Assembly: GCA_030378005.1 (NCBI GenBank) | Contig: JAUCGF010000074.1 | Span: 1 to 64,000, forward strand | Source of the DNA: Desulfococcaceae bacterium HSG9 | GTDB lineage: Bacteria; Desulfobacterota; Desulfobacteria; Desulfobacterales; JAUCGF01 | Length of the DNA stretch: 64,000 bases | Direction: 5' to 3' | In this document: positions 1 through 8,048 of the stretch, piece after piece | How the letters are laid out: each line of letters begins with the position of its first letter | Position numbering within the stretch: position 1 is the first letter of the stretch | The notes under the pieces: generated by a model | Seen by the model: the letters and a program-made list of their open reading frames with translations, nothing else | What the model was told of the DNA's origin: nothing | Database searches by the model: none | Position numbers and translations under genes: made by a program

Positions 1-111
1 TCCTTTATCAGCGGGGAAAATGATGCAATTTTTAAAAACTCTGTTTTTTGGATGAGCTTACCTAACTATTTGATATATCAAAAATTACGTAAAATTAAAA
101 GAAGTTTATGA
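1..111 (+). CDS. possible C-terminal tail of an upstream gene (partial)
   Basis: Frame 1 is open from the first base to a TGA at 109-111, giving 36 residues that end in a basic tail (KLRKIKRSL). It may be the end of a gene that starts before the window. Nothing identifies the family and the stretch is short enough to be open by chance. Coding status is weakly supported. Confidence 0.3.
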   Translation, partial: SFISGENDAIFKNSVFWMSLPNYLIYQKLRKIKRSL

Positions 112-169
112 ATAATTCAGGTTAGAAGGAGTTAATGTTACAAATAATATTTTCCAGAATCCAGATAAT

Positions 170-3100
170 TTGATAATTGTTAAAGAAATTACACCCCAAA
201 ACGTAAAAATTCCAGCAGGTAGTTCCCAGACTTTTCAAATTAAATTTGATGTTAGTTGTCCACCCGAGGGGGCAGATAAAATAGAAACCGCTAAACTACG
301 ATTCAGTATTACTACGACTACAGTCGGTTCTTTATACATTAAAAATTGTGGAATAGCCCCGACAAATTGTGCAGAATTAGAAGCAGAATTCACCATAGAA
401 GAAAAACTTAGTAAATGCGAGCAGTGTACTAATTTTGAAATAACACCCAAAGAATGTCCTGAAGATGACGGCAACGAATGCACCCAAGAATGCGACCCTG
501 AAACGGGTGAATGTACATCGCCCACCGCGAAAAAACTCGACCCCTGTCTGGAATGTAAAGACAAAAAAATTGTAACAAAACAATGCCCGGAGGACGGTCC
601 GGACGGTTGCCCCATTTACGCCTGTAATTCCGAAGCCGGCGGGATATGCGAAGCACATTATGCTCAAGATTGCGAAACTGATAATTCTGACCCTACCTAT
701 ATTCAACCACCGAATACGATAGCGCCAAACCGGGATGAAACATCTTTTCAGTTTTCTCCGGTTTCAAGTCCTGGCCAAAAAGACGCACTGAATATCGACT
801 ACGATGTGCCTCAATCATCGCTGGTAACTCTTCTGATATACGACAGCAATGACAATCTCATCCGAACTTTGCTCAATAAAGCTTTAAGAAATGCCGGCCG
901 TCATACGGATATATGGAACGGCCGCAACGACGCTGGTGAATTGGTTCCGGATGGAATTTACCGTTTTGTGATCAGTGGTGTGAACGCCCACAATGCGCTG
1001 GACACCTGGGAAATTTCCGGTGAAATTATCATCGACAACACGCCGCCTGCGGCTGAAATCAGCTTTATCAAAGCCCATTTCCCCCTGTTTGGCCATTACA
1101 CGCTTGTCGGCACGGCATCTGACGAACATCTTGACATCAGTTATGTTGAATGGCTCAAAGACAATATCCATGAGGACATTGATTACAACCACATTTCCGT
1201 AATAGATGGAGAATTGGGGGTGTTTGACGCCACCGCTTTGGAAGATGGCACTTACACAGTACGGTTAACGGTAAAAGACCGAGCCGGGAATGCAACTATA
1301 GCTGAAACCCCATTGATTATTGACCGAACCTTTAATGACCTTAATATCCATATCAATTCCGTCACATATACAATTGATCTCGGTTCCGAAGGGTATATCC
1401 CCACTTCGGACGATCCGGATGTGTGGCTTGACGAGGAACTTCCTACCGGTTCCACACCAATTGACACATGGGAATGGGACACTGACACGACCTATAGCGG
1501 CGCTGTGTCCCATACCGACCCGGCCCGCGCCGGCACCCACGGCCATTACTTTATCCATGCGGACGCCATCCTTGAGTTGAGTAATATTGAAAACGTCATC
1601 CAGTATGTCTATCTTGACCCTGCCAACCCGCCTAAACAGATTTTATTGCAATTCTACACGGACGACGGCGACGGTGAACATCGGGCTTACTGGGGCTACA
1701 ACAAAATTTCCACTGGCGGCAGCCGCGGAACTGCGTCACTGTATTATATGGGCAGTTTGCCGCCTGCCGGAAAATGGGTGCGCCTGAAAATACCGTCATC
1801 GGTCGTGGGTTTGAGCGGAAAAATGATCAAAGGCATCGCCTTTGTCACATATAACGGCCAAGCTTGGTGGGATAAAACCACCAAGAGTTCGGATTATAAT
1901 GAACTTCAGGAAGATTCATGGAATCTTGCCTCACAGATCGGCTCGGAAGATGCAGCCGGCGCGGTGATCAACTATTCCCTGTCACAGAGTGCAAACATTG
2001 GTTTGTCCATTTTTGACGAAGATGACAACCTGATCAAAACCCTTATCAATGAATCCAAAGCAGCAGGAACTTACGAAATTGGCTGGGACGCCACAGACAA
2101 CATCGGCGATCCGATAGCGGACGGGAAATATTATTTTCAGTTCAGCAGTCCTGACGGCCCCATTGACAGTAATGCCTACACTCCGCTTGCCGGTGACTGG
2201 TCATCTGAAACGGTAAATGCCAAAACAACGGTGACAGATTCGGCAGGGAACCGATATGAGATCGATAACGATGTCGTGCATAAATACGACGCATCCGACA
2301 CCCTGCTATTCAGCATCACAACGGAGGGGATCGGACTGAACAGCTTCATGCCTATGGCGCTGGACCTGGATATAAATGACAATCTTTTTATCGTGGAGAA
2401 CAGTTCCGGCAAGGTTTTCAAAATCAATTCCAATGGCTATTATCTGAATGAACTTCCTTATCCGGCGGAAACTTCATGGGCTGATCAGAGTTTCAGATTA
2501 GACCGTCCCACGGCTATTTCAGCGGATAGCAACGGTGATATTTTCATTCGCGACCAGAACGGAACGGAGAACATCAAACTTGCTGCCGGACGTGGTGTTA
2601 TCAATCTTTCCAGCATAACCGCCGAAATACGGATTCCTTCTGAAAATTCGCTCATATATGCTACTGTCCCGATTATAGGAACAGCAGCAGCAAAGAGATT
2701 TGCCAAATATGAAGTGGCTTATGGCGAGGGAAAATCTCCCACAGAGTGGACAACATTGGTCACTGCCGGATCGGAGGTATATGATGACCATAAACCTCTC
2801 CCCCCACGAAGAACCTTACTGGGGAATCTGGCTACCTGGAGTACCTATCATATTCCGATGGGAACTTACACCATCAGACTGATGGTGTATGATCGGGACG
2901 GAAACTATAAACAGGACACTGTAACCGTTGAAGTGGGCAGAGTTATTCGCCGGTTTGAAAGCACTGTGACTAGTAGTGACGGAAAAGTCACGTTTGAATT
3001 GCCTGATAATGCTATTGCTGACGATGCCGATCTTTTTTCAATCAAACCCGTTAGCGCTGCGGAAGCCCCGGCAATAGACAATCCCGACCTGACGCTCGTC

Positions 3101-6100
3101 AGTGAAATTTATGAAATAAGGCCGGCCGGCTATCAGTTTGTAAAACCCTGTACATTGAGCATATATTACACCGATGCCCAACTCGGCGGCATTGATGAAA
3201 ACACCCTGAACATTTTCAGATGGAATCCGATCACTCAGCAATGGATTTATGTTGACGCGGATCTGGATACCGCAAACAATGTGCTGACAACCTCTATCTC
3301 AAATTTTAACGATTACGAGGTGTATTACGCCATCATGTCCTATTCGACGTCAGCACCGGTGATTTATCCGCCTGCTTCTCCCACGCCTCTCAGAAATATT
3401 ATTGTTTCCGGCGAGGCAAGCCTGGGTGTCAATGTTGAAATCTTTGTGAACGGCGTATCCCAGGGAACCATACACACGGATGAAGATACCGGTTATTTTG
3501 CCAAACCGGGAGTCCGACTCCTCGCAGGCGAAAACCAACTGACCGCACGGACGGTTGATTCTGTGGGAAATACCGGCCCCCTGTCTGCTCCGGTCTCTGT
3601 TCAGGTTGTGCTTGCTCAACCTGCAACCGTTACATCGCTGTCCTTCAAGACTGGCGATTTTTTATCTGATTTCACAAATGATGTGGCAATCGGAGACTCA
3701 TTGTATATTCAACTGGTCGGAACAGATGCGGATTCCGCTTCGATCAATTCCGCAATGGTCACGCTCACAAGCAGCGTGACCGACACTGCCGGCATCTCAA
3801 TTCAACTGTTGGAAACCGCTCCTGACAGCGGTGTATATCAAGGGATTGGCAAGGTTAGCGAAACCAGTGATCTCTCTTCCGGTTCAATCGGGGTTTCATC
3901 CGGAACTGTTGAAACCATCACGGTAACGTCCGATGTTAATCCGAGCAAACAGGATTCTCTCAATACAATAGACACGCTTCCGCCGCCGGCTCCGACAATC
4001 ACCTCGTCAACCCATCCGTCTTTGTGCCAGAACACCTTTGAGGCGGATTCAGATGAATGGTCTGAAATGAGCGGCATTTTCGGGGCTGCGGTCACAAGAT
4101 CGGACGACACCTCTTCATCCGGGATCTATTCGGTCAAACTGGTGAACACCGAGGAAGGCGGTGATTTTGCCAACTATGCCCGAATCAGCAGCTTTGATGC
4201 AGTGCAATATCCCATTGTCAGCTTTGACTACAAAATCCCTCATAACCTGAAAGTGAACCTGATCGCTTATGTCAATGGGATGTGGAAAGAAATTATTTTC
4301 ACAGATGACCCGAAAACTGTTGAAACCTTTGACGGCGACCTCTACCGGACCATTGGGCAAATTGAGAACGTGACCGCTGACAACACTTGGCGACATGCTG
4401 AATTCAATCTGTACAACATGTTGAAAAACGATGATCCGAACCAGTCCGAATACATTGTTGAAGAACTCTTTTTTGCCGATTACAACCTGCCCGGATGGAT
4501 GGAACTGGTCATGGGAGAGGAAAACCCCGAAGGCGTGACTTGGTATGCGGATAATTTTATCATCGGTCAGGCCGGCAAATTGAACAACAGTCCCGTATTT
4601 ACCATCCTGCCCAATGATTCAGGCGTAGTGGGTTATAGCCATATCCTGGATCAGAATCCCGACACCATCCCGGATCAGACCAGCGAGGGAAATTCAAACA
4701 CGGTAACGTATAACGATGTGGCGGACGGCGTGTGGTATTTCCACGTTAGATCAGCAGATGGCGGCGGAAATTGGGGGCCTGCCAACCATTATCGAATCAA
4801 AATTGACGCTACCGGACCGGTGGCTGACTCACCCGAACCAGCGGACGGAGGAGCATCCGGCAGCCTGGAAGTCCAACTCAGGATCACGGACGGTGCCGGC
4901 AGCGGTGTGGACCCGGCTTCCATTCAGCTCCAATTGAACGATACGGTTTATAATATGGATTCGGGCGGGATACGGTATGACGAAGTTAGCGGTGTGATGA
5001 CATTTGCTTTGTGGAAAGTGACTCCGGCACAGACTCCCTGGGCTGATGGTACAACGGTGCAAGCCACCCTTTTGGCTGCCGATGATTATGCCGGCAACCC
5101 GCTTCAATCGGTTTTTACATGGTCATGGACGATGGACTATGCCCAATTGGCCAGCGGATTCCTTTCACTTTTGACATCCGAGGGCGGCTATACGCCTTCA
5201 TGGTCTTCAGACGGAGCGCGGCTCGCCTTTATGTCGATCAGAAGCGACAATGAAGATATTTGGGTGATTGATGCGGATGATTATGCCGAAGCCGGCGGAA
5301 GTGTGCGGCAACTGACCACGGATGAAGCCGATGACCATCACCCGGCTTGGTCGCCGACCGATGATCGCATTGCCTTTGTATCGGACCGCGACGGCGGCGA
5401 TCATCTTTTTCTTATCAACGCAGACGGAACCGGACTGACCCAATTAACTGCAGGTCTTGAAGTCGATTCTCATCCTGCCTGGTCTCCCGACGGTACCCAA
5501 ATTGCGTTTTCCAGGAATACAGAAATCTGGACGATCAACGCGGACGGTACCGGTGAGGTTCAGGTGACCCAAGATTCCATCGCCTATCTGCTTGACCCGG
5601 TCTGGTCGCCGGACGGAACCCGAATCGCTTATACAAAAACGCTCTATTCCGATCAAATTGGTGTTATGGATGTAAACGGTTCAAACCATGAAACAATCAC
5701 GGACAGCGGTTTTGATATGCTGCCGGCATGGTCGCGGCAAACCAATCAGATAATTTTTGTTACCATGCGCGATGAGAAAACGCGAGCCATCCGTGTTGTG
5801 AACACCAATGGCAGCAATGACCAAGTGTTTATTGATAACGAAGGGATGTGGTGGGATTCCGAACCGGAACAATCGCCGATCAGCGATCAGATTGCGTTTC
5901 AATCGACACGCAACGGCGCATGGAATATATGGATTAAAACCCAAGTGGAAATCACCGATGTAACCGTAACACCCGAAGTGTTTTCACCCAATGATGACGG
6001 TTTCAATGACACCACAGACATCTCCTTCAATCTGGTCGGCGGAGCCACGCAGATCGACCTGGTTATTTACGATGCCGACACTAACCCGGTTAAAACGCTT

Positions 6101-6799
6101 CTTGACGATGAGCTTGCTCCCACAGGGATAAACACGGTCACCTGGGACGGGACAAATGACGCAGGCGAGGACATTACCAGCGGCGCTTATACGTTCAAAC
6201 TGATCGTGGCAGGCAACGCCGGAGTCGATGCCATAGAAAAAACCGGTCAGATATATCTGGACATTACGCCGCCAACCTTTACCCAATGGGCGATTCAGCC
6301 TTCCGGTAACGGCATTTTTGACGTATCCGTAACGGTAGAAGACGACACCGCGCTTAAAGATAATGCCACCAAACTTCAGTATGGCATCGCCAGTTCGGAA
6401 AATACCGACGAACCTGACGTAGTTGGATGGACCGATTTCGGAACCGGTGCCAGTGGGTCTCTGAATATTGATTTATCTGAACACGGTAGCAACTATTTGT
6501 TCATCCGGGCCTATTCAGAGGATGAACAGAGAAATGTAACCTATTCCGATATTCAAAAAAGCCTTATAATTACAACACCCGGTGATATCGACAACGACGG
6601 CATGAACGACGACTGGGAAACAAAGCATTTCGGCGCGTTGCATCGTGACGGCAGCGGCGATTTCGACGGCGACGGCATCACCGACCTTGAAGAATTTCGG
6701 CTTGGCACCCATCCCCAGATAAAAGCCGGTGATCTCAATCTTGACGGGGTTGTTGATTTGAAAGATGCTATTTTGGGCCTCCAGTTACTTACGCCATAG
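170..6799 (+). CDS. giant mosaic surface protein: FlgD-Ig, ZU5-like, PD40 propeller, dockerin end
   Basis: This is a roughly 2,209-aa modular protein. A Cys-rich segment (about residues 80-170, many CxxC pairs) is followed by FlgD-like Ig modules near 207-267, 600-660 and 1948-2012 (each with the W-(N/D)-G-x-(N/D)-D-A-G turn). An NHL/PD40-like stretch lies near 720-850, a ZU5-like module near 925-1057, and TolB/PD40 propeller blades with repeated W-S-P-D-G at about 1667-1925. A thrombospondin-3-like DxDxDG segment precedes one dockerin-type repeat (GDLNLDGVVDLKDAILG) at the end. These families are extracellular or periplasmic adhesion and scaffold modules. The only start is TTG at 170. No signal peptide is visible, and the frame extends upstream to the stop at 113-115 without an ATG, so the true N-terminus may be frameshifted or lost. 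A short ATG ORF with a good SD (AAGGAG, 126-131) begins at 135 in another frame. The substrate is unknown. Confidence 0.85.
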   Translation: MIIVKEITPQNVKIPAGSSQTFQIKFDVSCPPEGADKIETAKLRFSITTTTVGSLYIKNCGIAPTNCAELEAEFTIEEKLSKCEQCTNFEITPKECPEDDGNECTQECDPETGECTSPTAKKLDPCLECKDKKIVTKQCPEDGPDGCPIYACNSEAGGICEAHYAQDCETDNSDPTYIQPPNTIAPNRDETSFQFSPVSSPGQKDALNIDYDVPQSSLVTLLIYDSNDNLIRTLLNKALRNAGRHTDIWNGRNDAGELVPDGIYRFVISGVNAHNALDTWEISGEIIIDNTPPAAEISFIKAHFPLFGHYTLVGTASDEHLDISYVEWLKDNIHEDIDYNHISVIDGELGVFDATALEDGTYTVRLTVKDRAGNATIAETPLIIDRTFNDLNIHINSVTYTIDLGSEGYIPTSDDPDVWLDEELPTGSTPIDTWEWDTDTTYSGAVSHTDPARAGTHGHYFIHADAILELSNIENVIQYVYLDPANPPKQILLQFYTDDGDGEHRAYWGYNKISTGGSRGTASLYYMGSLPPAGKWVRLKIPSSVVGLSGKMIKGIAFVTYNGQAWWDKTTKSSDYNELQEDSWNLASQIGSEDAAGAVINYSLSQSANIGLSIFDEDDNLIKTLINESKAAGTYEIGWDATDNIGDPIADGKYYFQFSSPDGPIDSNAYTPLAGDWSSETVNAKTTVTDSAGNRYEIDNDVVHKYDASDTLLFSITTEGIGLNSFMPMALDLDINDNLFIVENSSGKVFKINSNGYYLNELPYPAETSWADQSFRLDRPTAISADSNGDIFIRDQNGTENIKLAAGRGVINLSSITAEIRIPSENSLIYATVPIIGTAAAKRFAKYEVAYGEGKSPTEWTTLVTAGSEVYDDHKPLPPRRTLLGNLATWSTYHIPMGTYTIRLMVYDRDGNYKQDTVTVEVGRVIRRFESTVTSSDGKVTFELPDNAIADDADLFSIKPVSAAEAPAIDNPDLTLVSEIYEIRPAGYQFVKPCTLSIYYTDAQLGGIDENTLNIFRWNPITQQWIYVDADLDTANNVLTTSISNFNDYEVYYAIMSYSTSAPVIYPPASPTPLRNIIVSGEASLGVNVEIFVNGVSQGTIHTDEDTGYFAKPGVRLLAGENQLTARTVDSVGNTGPLSAPVSVQVVLAQPATVTSLSFKTGDFLSDFTNDVAIGDSLYIQLVGTDADSASINSAMVTLTSSVTDTAGISIQLLETAPDSGVYQGIGKVSETSDLSSGSIGVSSGTVETITVTSDVNPSKQDSLNTIDTLPPPAPTITSSTHPSLCQNTFEADSDEWSEMSGIFGAAVTRSDDTSSSGIYSVKLVNTEEGGDFANYARISSFDAVQYPIVSFDYKIPHNLKVNLIAYVNGMWKEIIFTDDPKTVETFDGDLYRTIGQIENVTADNTWRHAEFNLYNMLKNDDPNQSEYIVEELFFADYNLPGWMELVMGEENPEGVTWYADNFIIGQAGKLNNSPVFTILPNDSGVVGYSHILDQNPDTIPDQTSEGNSNTVTYNDVADGVWYFHVRSADGGGNWGPANHYRIKIDATGPVADSPEPADGGASGSLEVQLRITDGAGSGVDPASIQLQLNDTVYNMDSGGIRYDEVSGVMTFALWKVTPAQTPWADGTTVQATLLAADDYAGNPLQSVFTWSWTMDYAQLASGFLSLLTSEGGYTPSWSSDGARLAFMSIRSDNEDIWVIDADDYAEAGGSVRQLTTDEADDHHPAWSPTDDRIAFVSDRDGGDHLFLINADGTGLTQLTAGLEVDSHPAWSPDGTQIAFSRNTEIWTINADGTGEVQVTQDSIAYLLDPVWSPDGTRIAYTKTLYSDQIGVMDVNGSNHETITDSGFDMLPAWSRQTNQIIFVTMRDEKTRAIRVVNTNGSNDQVFIDNEGMWWDSEPEQSPISDQIAFQSTRNGAWNIWIKTQVEITDVTVTPEVFSPNDDGFNDTTDISFNLVGGATQIDLVIYDADTNPVKTLLDDELAPTGINTVTWDGTNDAGEDITSGAYTFKLIVAGNAGVDAIEKTGQIYLDITPPTFTQWAIQPSGNGIFDVSVTVEDDTALKDNATKLQYGIASSENTDEPDVVGWTDFGTGASGSLNIDLSEHGSNYLFIRAYSEDEQRNVTYSDIQKSLIITTPGDIDNDGMNDDWETKHFGALHRDGSGDFDGDGITDLEEFRLGTHPQIKAGDLNLDGVVDLKDAILGLQLLTP

Positions 6800-6854
6800 C
6801 CAATGAATGTTAAAAGGCTTTGCCAGTTACGTTCAAGCGTTTTGAGCAAGGAGT

Positions 6855-6870
6855 GCAAACTTCAGTTTGC
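6855..6870. repeat. GCAAACT-tc-AGTTTGC palindromic repeat, copy 1
   Basis: A 16-nt near-palindrome with 7-nt arms. The same 16-mer with the same preceding GT recurs at 63263-63278, and its inverse at 63290-63305. Recurrence more than 56 kb away marks it as a dispersed intergenic repeat family. Confidence 0.8.
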
Positions 6871-6901
6871 GTGTTTTATTAGAGAAAACCCAAACCGGTG
6901 T

Positions 6902-6924
6902 AGGGCGAATTGTCAATTCGCCCT
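6902..6924. terminator. GC-rich palindrome, possible terminator or REP-like repeat
   Basis: AGGGCGAATTG and CAATTCGCCCT form perfect 11-nt arms around one base. It lies about 100 nt after the stop of the giant surface protein gene. No clean U-tract follows, so it may be a REP-like element rather than an intrinsic terminator. Confidence 0.5.
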
Positions 6925-7024
6925 GCTCCAAAATTTCAACTGCCTCCAAAAGTTCCCCTGAAGATAAATCTTTTAAATATTTTTAGCGATTTAAGCATTC
7001 GCGGACCATCCTCAACAGGATGCT

Positions 7025-7189
7025 TTAGTAGTCGCCACAAGCGATACGCAATGTATCTGAATCTAAGATAAAATTCTTTGCGTGCGTGGTCACAAAATCG
7101 GAATCCATGATCGTGTCTTTCACTTCCCCGACGATTTTTTCAGTGTTGTCAATCGCCGGCTGAACATATAGTATTCCAATTTTGGTTTT
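7025..7189 (-). pseudogene. decayed short coding remnant, unidentified
   Basis: On the minus strand one frame reads as protein-like sequence of about 52 residues (contains KIGILYVQPAIDNTEK and DTLRIACGDY) ending at TAA 7027-7025. There is no ATG or GTG at a sensible place and the upstream sequence merges into an intergenic repeat. It looks like the 3' end of a lost gene. The family is not recognised. Confidence 0.35.
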
Positions 7190-7453
7190 TCTGTGGCGGC
7201 ACACGCAAGCTGAAGCTTACATTCCTTTAATTTGGAAAAACCAAATCAATCAAAATTGATGCCTGATTTTCATGCAATCGCTCTGGGGAATTAAGTCTTG
7301 AAAATTGATTCGGGAAGCGGTATATATAGCTTATGTGAGCCGTTGCCTTCGCACTCCCGCTATTCAGGGAAAACGAAAACAGGTTCAGCATATAAATATT
7401 TTGTAGAATATCAGAATAATGGAATCTAAAAATCTAATTAAGAAAACATATCC

Positions 7454-7831
7454 ATGCCACACACCATTTTAATTGTTGACGACGAACCCGGTATTGTTGT
7501 TCCGTTAGAATTTCTTATGAAAAAAAGCGGTTATACGGTTTTAATTGCTCGCACCGGGGAAGAAGCGTTGCAATGGATTGAAAAAAAAACACCCGATTTA
7601 ATTTTGCTGGATTTGATGCTGCCGCTGTGCAGCGGTTTTGAAATATGCCAAAAAATACGTGAACATCCCCAGTGGAAAAGCATTAAAATTATCATTCTCA
7701 CGGCCAAGAGCCGGGAAACAGATATGGCCAAGGGCATAGCGTTGGGTGCTGATGCGTATGTCACCAAACCGTTTTCGACTCATAAGCTGGTTGAAATGGT
7801 ATCGGAAATGGTCAATAATATTCAGAAATGA
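7454..7831 (+). CDS. single-domain response regulator (CheY-like receiver)
   Basis: A 125-aa stand-alone receiver domain. Acidic pocket D9/D10, predicted phospho-acceptor D53 (in LLDLMLP), T83 and K105 (TKPFS) are all present, so it should be phosphorylatable. It has no output domain and presumably acts by protein contact. The next gene is a kinase-like membrane sensor whose phospho-acceptor His appears lost, so the phosphodonor is probably encoded elsewhere. The two genes are separated by about 220 nt that includes an inverted-repeat element. The start is ATG at 7454. Confidence 0.92.
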   Translation: MPHTILIVDDEPGIVVPLEFLMKKSGYTVLIARTGEEALQWIEKKTPDLILLDLMLPLCSGFEICQKIREHPQWKSIKIIILTAKSRETDMAKGIALGADAYVTKPFSTHKLVEMVSEMVNNIQK

Positions 7832-7834
7832 AAT

Positions 7835-7992
7835 ATCAGCGGATGGAAAATGCCTGAAAAAACGGCAGGAAGTGCGAAAGTTAAGCGAAGCGTTTTTTTT
7901 GACTGGTCCGGAATCCGCAAGCCTCTCCGGGTGTCGGATGCAAAAAAAACGCAGTGCTTAATTTTTGAACTCCTAAACTTTCCATCTACTGA
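7835..7992. repeat. GATGGAAAATGCCTGAAAA inverted-repeat element, expanded copy
   Basis: The left arm TCAGcgGATGGAAA (7835-7848) and right arm TTTCCATCTACTGA (7979-7992) match the compact copy at 49543-49593, including the shared ATGCCTGAAAA after the left arm. Here about 107 extra bases lie between the arms. It occupies most of the gap between the receiver gene and the sensor-exonuclease gene. Confidence 0.7.
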
Positions 7993-8048
7993 ATATTTCT
8001 TAAAAGCTCCATAAGAGCGACATATTTGTAGAATTTAAGGCCGTAACA

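Larger units (their letters stand above)
6800..7453. other. repeat-rich intergenic region with gene debris
   Basis: This 654-nt gap holds no intact gene. It contains a GCAAACT/AGTTTGC palindrome at 6855-6870, a GC-rich palindrome at 6902-6924, a degenerate relative of the first (GCAAGCTGAAGCTTAC) near 7205-7220, and a decayed minus-strand coding remnant at about 7025-7189. The 3' end is AT-rich and presumably carries the promoter of the receiver-domain gene, but I see no clear -35/-10 pair. Confidence 0.7.
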
